DNA of 64,000 nucleotides from Alnus glutinosa (taxonomy: Eukaryota > Streptophyta > Magnoliopsida > Fagales > Betulaceae). Numbering within the stretch: the stretch's first letter is position 1; each line of letters begins with the position of its first letter. The stretch lies in the NCBI RefSeq assembly GCF_958979055.1, contig NC_084889.1, forward strand, positions 7,991,761 through 8,055,760, read 5' to 3'. Below are positions 23,727-34,901 of the stretch, piece by piece. Made by a program: the position numbers and the translations under genes. A model generated the notes under the pieces. The model saw only the letters and a list, made by a program, of their open reading frames with translations, was not told the DNA's origin and did not search any database.

Positions 23727-26700
23727 ATGGCTGACAAGAAAGAGTCGAAACCCCACGGGGAAGAAGAGACGAAAATCCCAGTGTTCACAGTCCTAAAGAA
23801 CGGAGCCATTCTCAAGAACATCTTCATCGTCAACAATCACCAATCCCCCTCACCCCCGTCGACTGCCCAAAACCCAGACCAAGATCACGAAGAAATCCTG
23901 ACTGTCGGACGACACCCCGATTGCAGCATCACGTTGACTCACCCCAGCATCAGCAGATTCCACCTCCAAATCCACTCAAACCCCTCCAAGCAACACCTCT
24001 CTGTCGTGGACTTATCGTCCGGTGAGTCTTTCTTTCTCATGTTCAATCTTTTTCTTTGGTTTGAGATTTTGGGTTTCTCTTCTTCTTCTTCTTCTTTAAT
24101 AAGAAGAACCAAAATCATGTTGGTTTCTTGGTCTTGTGCAGTGCACGGGACTTGGGTTTCGGGGAAGAAGGCAGAGCCGGGGATGCGCGTGGAGCTGAAG
24201 GAGGAAGATACGGTGAGGGTCGGTGGCTCGAGCAGGGAATATAGGCTGCATTGGGTTCCTTTGAGTCGCGCCTACGATTTGGAAAACCCGTTTGTGCCGC
24301 CCAAGTTGGATGTGTGCATGACGGAGGAGAAAGAAGAGGAAAATGCAGTGGAAACTTATCAGGTGAGAGATTTGTTCTTTAATAGCAAAAGTTGCAGAGT
24401 GCCCACAAGTTGTTTGTAGAAATTGTTCTTGATTTTTTTTTTGTTTCCTTTTTTATTTATGGGATTTGTTTAGGATGAGAAACCTGTGTCAATCGGAAAT
24501 GAAAACATTGAAGAGAGTGATTCATTGGTAGTGGAAGGAGAGGAAGAGAAATCTTGGGTGAGATGAGAATGTATACATTTATATGGTCGACGCCATAGAA
24601 ATTGGTGATTGTTAATATACTTGTAGAAATGCAGTTGATTTTTGTCTTTATATGCTTTCTATTTGGGTGTTTTTACTTTACAGGATGAGAATTCATTTTC
24701 AGTTGAAAATATGGAAATTCAATCACAAGATTTAATTTTGGAGGGATTACATTCCTTGTTTTCTGTGGAGAATTTGGAATTGATTGTGAAGAAGGAAATA
24801 CCATCGGCGCCTCTGTTGCCTGAAAATATGATATATGATGAAAAGGAAGAAGATGACAGCCCATCAAGAATTGTTCATGAGCCGGGGGAAATCTCGAGTC
24901 TTCGGTCTGGGCCCGTTGGACCTGAAACTGAGTTGGTGGACTTGTCTTTGCCTGTTGGAGGAGTTTTCTTGGAGACTGAAAATCAGCAATTGAAGAAAGT
25001 AAACTGTAGCCCAAAACCTCATTCTGTCATGGAAGTGTTATCTGAAACAGAAGACACTGAGAACTCCTTAAGAATTTCAGAGCAGGAATTTAAGCTTTTG
25101 GTAAGCATGGATTCTTCATTTTCTGCTCAGGAGGAAGAAGCAACTCATCGAGTAGCTGAAATGCCTGAAGAAACTGAGAACAGTATCTTATTGGAAAAAG
25201 ACAATAGGCAGAGGGATGTTTCCAGACCTTGGTCTGGACCTCTCATTATGGAGAACTCGTTGTTGCCAGTTGAGGAAGTTCCTACAGAGAATAATAACCA
25301 ACAAGTCGATGAAGGAAGCCACACCCCACAGACTCTCTTGGCCTTGCAATCACTATCTGATAGAGGAAAGGAAGATTACTGCACACCTGAGCAAGAAATA
25401 AACTTGCTGGTGAGCCTGGACTCTGCATGTTCTGATGAAAAGAGTCATTCAGGAGCTGAATTACTTGAAGAAGCTGAACTTTCAAGACCTTGGTCTGGAC
25501 CTCTCATTATGGAGAACTCGTTGTTGCCAGTTGAGGAAGTTCCTACAGAGACTAATAACCAACAAGTCGATGAAGGAAGCCACACCCCACAGACTCTCTT
25601 GGCCTTGCAATCACTATCTGATAGAGGAAAGGAAGATTACTGCACACCTGAGCAAGAAATAAACTTGCTGGTGAGCCTGGACTCTGCATGTTCTGATGAA
25701 AAGAGCCATTCAGGAGCTGAATTACTTGAAGAAGCTGAACTTTCAAGACCCTGGTCTGGACCTCTCATTATGGAGAACTCGTTGTTGCCAGTTGAGGAAG
25801 TTCCTACAGAGACTAATAACCAACAAGTCGATGAAGGAAGCCACACCCCACAGACTCTCTTAGCCTTGCAATCACTATCTGATAGAGGAAAGGAAGATTA
25901 CTGCACCCCTGAGCAGGAAATAAACTTGCTGGTGAGCCTGGACTCTGCATGTTCTGATGAAAAGAGCCATTCAGGAGCTGAATTACTTGAAGAAGCTGAT
26001 CTTTCAAGACCTTGGTCTGGACCTCTCATTATGGAGAACTCGTTGTTGCCAGTTGAGGAAGTTCCTACAGAGACTAATAACCAACAAGTCGATGAAGGAA
26101 GCCACACCCCACAGACTCTCTTGGCCTTGCAATCACTATCTGATAGAGGAAAGGAAGATTACTGCACACCTGAGCAAGAAATAAACTTGCTGGCGAGCCT
26201 GGACTCTGCATGTTCTGATGAAAAGAGCCATTCAGGAGCTGAATTACTTGAAGAAGCTGAACACCAGAGTGAATCAAGTAATGACCTCGAAAAGAGGGAA
26301 ATCTCAAGCCTTTATTCTGTACCTATTACAACAGAATCCATGGACCCATCTTTGCTTGCTGGGGAAGTTCTTGTAACAGTTCTCCCGGAGGTTACAGAAA
26401 AAAAAGAAAGCCTGACCCAGCAATTTGCTTTTGCTGCAGCAGGACTATCTGAAATAGAACTCTCAGAAAGATCGTCACCTGGATCAGAAGAAAAGTTAGA
26501 GTCGTGTAGCATTTGGTCAAGAAGAGGTAAACCTGCTAGTGTTCCTCAGATTCAAACAGGTGCAAGCAGAGGTAAGACAATCAGAGCTGGTGTTGATGCT
26601 GAAGTTGGATCACATAATCGGGAGGACACCGAAAATAAATTGATTGCTAAAGCTCTTTTCACTGATTTACAAGAGGAAGAAGAAATTTTTACCCCGAACA

Positions 26701-28355
26701 AGGAGAATTTCACCCCAAACACTCTTCTTGTGAAATCCTTGAAAATGAAGGGTAGGACAGGAGAAATTAAGCACTCTAAATCATGGATATCATCCTCTTC
26801 CAAGATTACTTTCAGCCCTGGTATCCATCCAGAAGAAGATATGACTGCCTCTTCAGACAAAGAGAACCAGACACCAAAAATTGTCCATGAACAGGAATCA
26901 GCTAGACCCACCTATGGAAATCGAGTGAGGTTGGAAAAAGAGATAATGCCGATGAAGATAATATCAGAAAGGGTGCCCTTTCAATCTTTACTTGTGAACT
27001 CCACAGGCAAGAGCAGAGCAGACACTTCGGTCCCTGATGCTGCTATGAGAAGCTGCAATTCCGTCACCTGTACTCAAACTAATGAGAAGTTCACTAACAT
27101 CTCTTCTGTAAGTTGATAAAAATCAAATTGTATCTGTTTAAATAAATAATTCCCTCCCATGGTCTTAAGTGGCAGCCTTGTCAAGTGTATATATGTGTAA
27201 CTGAAGTTCATTTGCAGAACAACTCCACCGGAGAGGCCAAGAGAAGCTGGAATATGGTAGTGGACACTACTACTCTTCTGAACAAGGAGTCAAGGAAGTC
27301 ATTGCTTCTTTTACAGGGTCTCAAGGGAACTCATTTAATTATTCCAAGAATGGGTAACTAATTTTAAGTAGTTCGCTTATATCAATTCTCTGGTTGATTT
27401 AAATATTCCCATCAAATATTTGCTGAAGTAATTCTTTTTTTTCTGCGCAAATATGGATGATTCTTTTTATTCAGTCCTAAGGGAGCTGGATACTCTGAAG
27501 CGACGTGGTAGTCTGTTTAGAAGAACAACAGAGGCTTCTTTGGTGTTAGAATGGATTGAGGAATGTATGGTGAAATCAAAGGGGTGGATTCATGTGCAGA
27601 GCTCATTTGAGGAGGATAGGGCGCTCGCTCCTACCCCTCCTGCTTTTCCTCAATCTCCTTATGGTGAGGGCAGGATGGGGTCTTCCTGTGGGACAGCAAG
27701 CTCAATGCCATTTTCAAGCTATGGGAGTTTAATTGTTTCACCAACAGCAGAAGACCATATCCTTGATTATGCTCTTCTATACAGGAAAAGGAACAATGAT
27801 GGACGTCTCGTCCTTCTCAGTGACGATGTCACGCTGAAAATAAAAGCAATGGCAGAGGTACAATCTGCACCCTTTTCCCAGGGTTGCATGAAAAAAAAAC
27901 TTAATGTTATTTAGTAGACTGCTATACGACTAGGATGTGTGGCATTAGAAATCAACTTTCAATTTTTTCTTCTTATAAGACCTTGCTAATCCAAAGGCTA
28001 ATTTTCATAATCATGTCATCCCAGTTATATGACAGTTGTATAACGGTCTACTAAATAATATTACTTAAAAAAATTTGTACTCACATTTTCCCTTTGTGTT
28101 TTTTTTTTTCAGGGTTTGATTTGTGAGACAGCACAAGAATTCCGTGAGAGTCTAGTGAACCCCTTCTCTGAGAGGTTCTTGTGGGCTGACAGCTCTCCCA
28201 GAGGACTTACATGGTCTTATTTAGATGATGTAGTTTTAAGGGAGCAGTACTCTCGCCGCCCCTTAAAAAAGTCAGCCAAAGGAGAAAGTGCAAAGGGTTT
28301 GAAGCTCATTCTGCTTCATAACCTTCATTATGGGCAGATCAGTTCAGTCAGCTAA
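23727..28355 (+). CDS. PS1: FHA- and PIN-domain protein, PARALLEL SPINDLE 1 homologue
   Basis: Seven exons join in frame: 23727..24021, 24142..24362, 24474..24557, 24684..27107, 27218..27353, 27475..27857 and 28113..28355, giving 1,261 residues. The FHA domain is N-terminal (about 56-140), with GRHPDC at 61-66 and SRFH at 76-79. The long acidic middle is disordered and contains four 87-residue repeats (380-727). A PIN-type nuclease-like domain follows near the C-terminus, with acidic residues at D1024 (VVDTT), E1057 (LRELD), D1151 (DHILD) and D1170-D1171 (LLSDD). FHA plus PIN is the architecture of Arabidopsis PS1, which controls spindle orientation in male meiosis II; its loss gives unreduced pollen. 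The ATG at 23727 is chosen because it directly precedes the FHA region, and the upstream frame is only CT-repeat leader. Intron 6 carries a MITE. Confidence 0.9.
25221..26264 (+). repeat. Four tandem 261-bp repeats coding for 87 residues each in PS1
   Basis: Copies begin at 25221, 25482, 25743 and 26004, exactly 261 bp apart, and stay in frame. Each starts with SRPWSGPLIMENSLLPVEEV and ends with a HSGAELLEEA stretch. They differ by only a few bases (for example ENNNQQ in copy 1 against ETNNQQ later, and LLVS against LLAS in copy 4). A clearly related but diverged unit lies just upstream (about 24891-25180), and a weaker one may lie downstream. Confidence 0.95.
27898..28066. mobile_element. 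TTATTTAGTAGACTG-family MITE in PS1 intron 6
   Basis: The left end taatgttatttagtagactg and the right end cggtctactaaataatatta are inverted. The element fills most of the 255-bp intron between two coding exons. Confidence 0.65.
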
Positions 28356-29387
28356 AAAACAATTAGCCTCTACCTTTTCCTTTTGTTGGTGGGGTGGGGG
28401 GGGGGGGGGGGGGGGGGGGATATGAATTGGCCTGTATTGTTGCAGCTGGTGCCAATTATGATATTTTGAACTAAATGATGATCGAAATTGAGTTCTTTGG
28501 TTCTTTTTGTTGCCTGGGTTATTAAATTGACATGTCCAAAAAGTATGCAGGAAATCTTTGTCCGTTTATATATGTTAAGCAATTTAAATTTTCCGTAATT
28601 TCGTTCACATAGAAATAACATAAATCTTGAAATATATCTTTATTTATTTTTATTATTATTTTAAGAAAGTAGATGGTTAGCTAGGAAGAAGAAGAAAAAA
28701 AAAAAAATGTTCGGCAAGCTAACAAGTCCGAGATTCTATTGTCTAACAGTCATGCCTATCTCTGTGACGTAGTGGATATCTGCTGCGGCATATGGCATCT
28801 AATCAAGCATACTTATGCACATCTTATTTCATGTTGTAATTACAATTTCAATCAACTCTACGCAATCGAAGGCAACAAGAAAAATCTCATCAAGCAATAC
28901 TAAGGACTCGTTTGATAAAACTTCTTAAATGTGTTTTTTGCTTTTTTGATTGTATTGTTAGATAAAGGCGAAAGCAATCCGCAAGTGCTCTCTCAAGATA
29001 GGCCGAGCCCGCCAAAGATATAATGATAAGAAGCTGATGAGGAGGATTAACGATCATTGGTCTCGTCTCCTTGGCCATTTTCTTTCCCTCACCCAAACAA
29101 ATGAGGGTAATTACCTTGTTACTATGCCAACTCCCTGTTGGTCAATCGAGCATCAATTATGAAAGGAGCTTTCATGATATTGCGAAGAGATTTACAGGCT
29201 TCAAGAAGTTGCATTTTTAACAAACCAATGGCCTCAGAATATACGGAGTGGATGGCACTTTTAAAAAAGCAATGGCCTTGCTTGGTATATACAAAAGACA
29301 AAAGCCGTTAAAAAGAAAAACAATATTATTAAAGCAAAAGAAATTAAATAGTACAGGAGATCACTTCCAACTTACAAGTCATCAACA
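28356..29387. other. Spacer between PS1 and STOP1 3' ends
   Basis: Holds both convergent 3' flanks. A poly-G run of about 24 bases lies at 28397-28420. No further gene is supported. Confidence 0.5.
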
Positions 29388-30998
29388 TCACTCAAGATTA
29401 TTAGAACTCGACTCTGCTCCAGTTTTCTGAGTGTAATTACAAGACCCTGGTAAAGGGTAATTAGAAGATCCTTGTATAAGAAAGGAGAAGGAATTCTCTG
29501 AATCTTCAAATGGGGGTCGAGGGAACTCATGAAACCCACCAAAATTACATGTGTCGAAGCTCAATGGTGAGAAATAAGTGGTCGGATCCTCCATACTCCC
29601 CTTCACATCCGCAGTATTTTGTACTCCACTCCCACTAGGAGCATTGGAACCAAAATTGATTATGCTTCTGACCTTATTTATTGCTCCATTGCCTTCCCCT
29701 CGATCAGGCGGTACAGATGGGCCTTTAGTTTCATCAAGGGGAATAGCAGGAGTGTGGCCTTGGAAAAGAGCAATGTGTCCAAAAAGCTTGTCTTTCCTTG
29801 AGAATGTTGTGCCACAGGAACAAAGCCATTTATCCTTGCCACAATGCTTTTCATGAGTTTTGAGATCTGCAATAACAGAGAATTTCTTTGTGTTGCATCT
29901 GCTGCAAATAAAGCTTTTGTCGCAATGGGTTCTTTTATAGTGGTTTTTGACACACAGAATAGTCTTAAGAGGCTGAAACTTTTTGTGATCCTTATTCCGC
30001 TTGCAGCCGGCATATGGGCAGGAGTACCTCTTGATAAGCATTGGTTCAGAGCTGGACTCTTTATTGGGTTTTGCAAGGGCTGCTGGGGTTTTGTACTCGT
30101 CCCCATGACCTCTCATGTGCATCCGTAGATTTGCATCCCGCTTGAATCCTTTCCCGCATATCGTACAAAAATGTGTGTGAGGTGCAAGGATTTCTTCTTT
30201 TTCTAACTGTAAGATTTCATAAGAACCAGGTAGAAGGTTCTCTCCTTCATCAGGATCTTCTTCATCTTTTGATTCATGTTCTTCAATATTGTAATTTTGT
30301 TCATTCACACAATTCATTATATCTATCTGGTCCGACTGATCAGAAACTTTGCTTCCACCATCATTTTGTGCCTGAACACCACCATTTGGGCCTAACATGG
30401 AAGGCAAGAAAACCCCACCAAGCTGTCCGATGGGACTAGTGCTGGAAAGGGTATGCTTCACAGATGGAAGAAGACTACCTGCAGTAGAGATCAACTGAAC
30501 AATAACTGACGTAAGATCAGCAGTGATGAGCTGCTGTTGCTGAGCGACAAGTTCATCCGGTCGCCCCAATACTTGGCCTCTCCTACCAACGATCAAATGC
30601 ACTAAATCCTGAAGCTGATGAATCTTTTGTTCCAGGAAAGAGAGGTTGTTAAGCACTGCTTTTGGATCCCAGTCTTGGACTTTATCTGTTTGGAGTGATT
30701 CATTCATATGACCATCTTCTTGGTCTGGAAGCCTAATTTGATTGTTGGGGTTGCCAGGACGTGAAGATTGGGTTTCAGAATGTTGCTTGAACTCTTGGAA
30801 AGGTGGCTCAATCCTAGTGCTGTAATCTACCACGGAAGGATCCTCCCATTTCTGCTGAGGTTGCTGAGAATTGAAATTGGTAAAAGATGGTTGACCTGAG
30901 GAGATATTCTTCAGTAATTCATTTCCAGAGGAAGAAGAATTTTTCCAGGTGTTTGCAGATAGCCTCTCTTTGCGATCCATGTTTAATCTCAATTCCAT
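29388..30998 (-). CDS. STOP1: C2H2 zinc-finger transcription factor STOP1 homologue
   Basis: A single coding exon of 536 residues. SFLEQKIHQLQDLVHLIVGR (120-139) and the QQQQLITADLTSVIVQLIST block (153-172) are STOP1 hallmarks. Four C2H2-type fingers follow: CTICGKGFKRDANLRMHMRGH (start 278), the CPYAGC finger at 327-358, CSRC..H from about 365, and CSCGTTFSRKDKLFGHIALF (393-412) with its histidines. The tail keeps the FDTCNFGGFHEFPR motif. STOP1 is a nuclear factor that activates malate transporter and other genes under acid and aluminium stress. Start choice is open between Met1 (30998) and Met7 (30980); the second has better family fit. A 5'-UTR intron lies upstream. The gene converges with PS1. 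Confidence 0.95.
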   Translation of the reverse strand: MELRLNMDRKERLSANTWKNSSSSGNELLKNISSGQPSFTNFNSQQPQQKWEDPSVVDYSTRIEPPFQEFKQHSETQSSRPGNPNNQIRLPDQEDGHMNESLQTDKVQDWDPKAVLNNLSFLEQKIHQLQDLVHLIVGRRGQVLGRPDELVAQQQQLITADLTSVIVQLISTAGSLLPSVKHTLSSTSPIGQLGGVFLPSMLGPNGGVQAQNDGGSKVSDQSDQIDIMNCVNEQNYNIEEHESKDEEDPDEGENLLPGSYEILQLEKEEILAPHTHFCTICGKGFKRDANLRMHMRGHGDEYKTPAALAKPNKESSSEPMLIKRYSCPYAGCKRNKDHKKFQPLKTILCVKNHYKRTHCDKSFICSRCNTKKFSVIADLKTHEKHCGKDKWLCSCGTTFSRKDKLFGHIALFQGHTPAIPLDETKGPSVPPDRGEGNGAINKVRSIINFGSNAPSGSGVQNTADVKGSMEDPTTYFSPLSFDTCNFGGFHEFPRPPFEDSENSFSFLIQGSSNYPLPGSCNYTQKTGAESSSNNLE

Positions 30999-31028
30999 AT
31001 ATCAAGATCCAAATGCCAATCAAAGCTG

Positions 31029-31950
31029 GAAATTTATACAGAATTAGACTGTAGTTATTAAAATTTAAATGAGAAAAACTTTTGCTGCCATATCATTCAA
31101 AAAAGACGATATAGCTACACAGAAATCATTTTATTAATCAGAAATTTAAAACCTCAAATCCAAATTTTTTTGATAAGTAACCACAAAAAACCTTAAATCG
31201 TGTTATTAGGAAAATGCTTATTCTAAGGTAATTTAGATTTTGAGGTTTTAAATTACCTTAATCTAAATTACCTTAGAATAAGCTTTCTCCTAAAAATACC
31301 CAATTGTTTCAACAAAATTTATCCTGCTTCCTCAAATTATTCATGGCAGGATAATAAGGATCCAACCTTGATTCACAAAGTTAGACATGAAATCATAATT
31401 CTTGACCCGAAACTTCCCATAAATTCAAGCTACCCTTCTTCAATTGGAAGTCAACTTCCTCACACAAACTCAAAGTTACTCTATGCTCAACGTTTTTTTC
31501 ATTCAATTGATTATGGCTTCTTACTTATCAAAAAACATCCCAGACCACCTTAAATAGCTCAAACTAAAACTTTTCAGTTCACTTAACCAGAGAAAGCTCT
31601 AGCTTTCTTCCATTTACAGAATATATAATTCAACATCCAAAACCTAATTCCAAGATGGTCAAAGCTGAAATCATTTTCTGTAAAGCTAAACCACCTTCAA
31701 CTCTCAATCTTTTAGATATATATCTAATACATACCGCCAACCCAAAATTCCAAAGAGAAAAAAATAGAGAACTTGAAAGAGATCTCAATATTTAGTCAAT
31801 ACCCACAACTACAAACTACGAGACCAGAGCTAATTAAGAATAAACTCAAGATTTTAGCATGCATATCATAAAATTACGCATCTGAAATGAACCCTAGAAA
31901 GAGAAATAACTCAAAAGAAATTGTTACACATAGGAAGAGTGAGAAACTCA
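31029..31950 (-). other. Intron in the 5' UTR of STOP1
   Basis: On the minus strand a CTG|gtgagttt donor at 31950 and a tttccag acceptor at about 31029 frame this 0.92-kb intron. The leader exon lies just above 31951. A short inverted repeat sits at 31208-31291. Confidence 0.6.
31208..31291. repeat. Near-perfect 84-bp inverted repeat in the STOP1 5'-UTR intron
   Basis: Arms aggaaaatgcttattctaag (31208) and cttagaataagctttctcct (ending 31291) pair over about 32 bases with a short loop. It is probably a tiny MITE. Confidence 0.7.
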
Positions 31951-32070
31951 CCAGATTCAGGATTGCTTCGATGCTTTTAGTCTCCTGTGACTTGGCTGCT
32001 CCATGTTTCTGAGAGAGAAAAGAGAAAAGAGAGAAAGCTAATAAAAGCTGAAAAAGGAGGTCAGCTGAGT

Positions 32071-32080
32071 CTTATATATC
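32071..32080 (-). promoter_or_regulatory. TATA box of STOP1
   Basis: GATATATAAG on the minus strand, about 120 bp upstream of the 5' intron donor. Confidence 0.5.
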
Positions 32081-34901
32081 AGCAAAGCCCACTAGCACTG
32101 AGACAGAGTGGGGCCACATCAGGCAACCCCATCAATCCACACCGTCCATTTGAGGGGTCAATATTGACCAACTCTCTTAACCCATCAATCAGAGCCACGA
32201 ACTGGTGGGCCACTCCTTTTCATTTCGATAGACCCTCAAATCCCAACCGTTGGAAGGTCACATCTGGAGTCGTGATAAGATTGATTTGTTTACATACAAT
32301 GAGTAGCAAAGAGAAGAATCTGTGTAGCCTGGTTGGAGGTGGGATGGGTCCCGCTCAACAGGGGATGATACTCTTTTTCTTCTCTCTCGGATCCTGAGAT
32401 GCATCATGCATGTGTAAATATACAATAACATGGTTTTGTGTGGGGGAGAGTTTACTGGTGGGAAGTTACCAGGAAGTCACGCCACCGCCATCCAATTTTT
32501 GCTCCTCTTTTGTTATTATAGCTTTATTTTTAGAAGAAAAAAAAAATTGTTAAATTGATTTTTTTGTTCGATCTTGTGAGTCATGATAAACAATTTTTGA
32601 AATCTTAGAAGTTTTGAGGCGGCTAAACCACTACAATAGTCATGAGAGTGGTTTGGCCAGCCACTCCCAACAGCCAAATTAATATGCATGGAACTTTGGA
32701 GTGGTTCGGCTAGATTAATATGCATGGGGTGAGTACATAACTCGACTTATTTAATTAAATGGATTAGATCCTTTACTTTTAACTCGTTAATTTCTTGTTT
32801 AATTCACGGATCGTGTAAAAAATTGTCAGCATTAAGTATCGTGTGTCGAGTTCGGATAATATCGAAGCATCTGTATAAGACAATATATGTCAACTATAAC
32901 TAGACAAATTTAATTAAATGGGTCAGACCCCTCAACTCTATCCCACTAATTTCGTGTTGTGTTCATGTCAAGTTCGCGAGACGTGTCGAAAATTGTCAAC
33001 CCTAAACTGACCACCCTAGCCCAAACATTATTTAATTTGAAGGTAAATTTGCATTTTCATAAAAACCATGACGAAAAAAAAAAGACAGGAATTTGAACAG
33101 AACGATTTAGTTGTTATAGTAGGCAATGGCTCGGTTAGGATCCCCAAACAGTAAAGGCAGCAACCACAATTTTGTGGTTATTGCAAAGAAAGTACTGTCA
33201 AGAACCGAACATAACCCATCAACAAGGAATCCAAACAACACAAACAAAGCGGCAAAATACAAAGAAAGCATACCATATAGTGTTATATATTTGTTATTTT
33301 TAAAACTCTAAAAAGTTATTTTACACAAGATAAAATCAGAAAGCTAGACCAATTTAGAAGAGGAAAAAAACTCAGTGGGTGATCGAAGGAAGAGAACAAG
33401 TTATATATATATATGTACGTGTTGATCTTACTAAGCTGCTGGATACACTTGACAGACAACACGTGTTGTTTTTGTTTATTGTTTTTCTATTGTCTTTTGC
33501 ATGTGTCGTCATTTGTGGTTAGATAGGCATGTGCATGCAAGTTGCAACGTACGTAATATGTTTGACTCCAGAAAGGGAGGTTTAATTTTGTTGATCGAGT
33601 TGAATGTAATTGTCGTCTGAGAGGGTTTTGTTGTATTGGCGGGGATGTAGGCCAGTTGGAATGAATGTCATCGATCGCCACCGAGCATGACGACGATTAT
33701 TGGGTGTTTTCAGTCATGCATGGGACAAAAAATCCTTGACTTTTGAGAATTAAGATTATGTACAAATTCACAATTCATTGAAGTTTATATCCAAATTAAT
33801 TACTGGGGAATTACTTGTCAGGTTATATATATATATATTTAAGCTACAGACAGAGACTAGAGAATTATAATTGAATACGGTAGGACAAAGTTTTCATCTA
33901 AAATAGGTCGGAAATATTAAAAATGCATATGAGAATCGCATATACTTTAGAGATACGTGTCAGTTTGATAGATTGAATTGAAAGAATTTCGCCCAGTTCA
34001 GTTTGAAAGATAACTTCGTCTGTCGTCCAATAAGGTAAGTGCAGGTTCTAATTTTACCTAAAAACTAACATTTATATAACTTTCCAATCATAAACCATAT
34101 TATCTACAGCTGAATGAGTGAAAAATGAAATTTTCTGCCCATTCCCACATTAATGAGTGTCAATCCTATAAACACTCAATATTGACTGTATTAGCACAAA
34201 TTAGGGCTGATTTTAAAGTTAAAAAACAAAAAATGGCCCCCCCCAAAAAAAAAAAAAAAAAAAAAGATAAACTCAAATCCAAACATGCTCTAGACGGGAA
34301 ACGGGGAAAATTTTATCGATTCCTTGCTTTAACGTAGAGAATAGTGTGAGATCTGGTCGGGAAACGAGGAAAATTTTATTGATTCTTTGCTTTAACGCAG
34401 AGAATAGTGTGAGATCTGGTGTTTTCATCTTAAACCCTTTTGGTGTTCCATGCTAATGTGTCTATTTTTTATCAGAAGACACAAATGACCTAGTTTGTGC
34501 CAGCTCTCTCTCTCTCTATATATATATATAATATATATATAGATTCTAACAACTTATTATAGAATTGATCTTTCTTTCTTTTTTGGTTATTTTAAAGGTA
34601 TTATAGAGTTAATCTAAGATAGTGTGTATTTTTTAATTAGCAATAATTGTTCCTATAGCTATCCCAATTAAGAAGTATTAATCTAAATCATGACATTATC
34701 CTAAGCACCAATAATTTCATATATATTATCACCAAATGCCCTGATTAATAAGGCACAGAATTTTAGTTACTTGTTAAATTTGAGGTGTGAAAGAGTAAGA
34801 GTTGAGTATACGTGTGAGAGTTTAAAAGGAAGAGATCACGTACGTGTTACAAGTATTTGACAATTTTTGAAGTCGGCGCGGGCTCAATAATAAGGCCCAA
34901 G
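32081..34901. other. Intergenic DNA upstream of STOP1
   Basis: No gene is supported. Short SSRs occur near 33403 and 33824, an A-run at 34245-34265, a 63-bp tandem repeat at 34295-34420, and a CT/TA run near 34507-34544. Confidence 0.45.
34295..34420. repeat. 63-bp tandem duplication
   Basis: The block starting cgggaaacg at 34295 is repeated at 34358 with only a few mismatches; both copies end gagaatagtgtgagatctgg(t). Confidence 0.85.

Noticed and set aside
25282..26307. Several antisense and shifted frames across the PS1 repeats
   Set aside because: They repeat at the same 261-bp period and only mirror the coding repeats.
28397..28420. Poly-G run as a functional G-quadruplex site
   Set aside because: A pure homopolymer in a convergent spacer is more likely a simple repeat with uncertain length.
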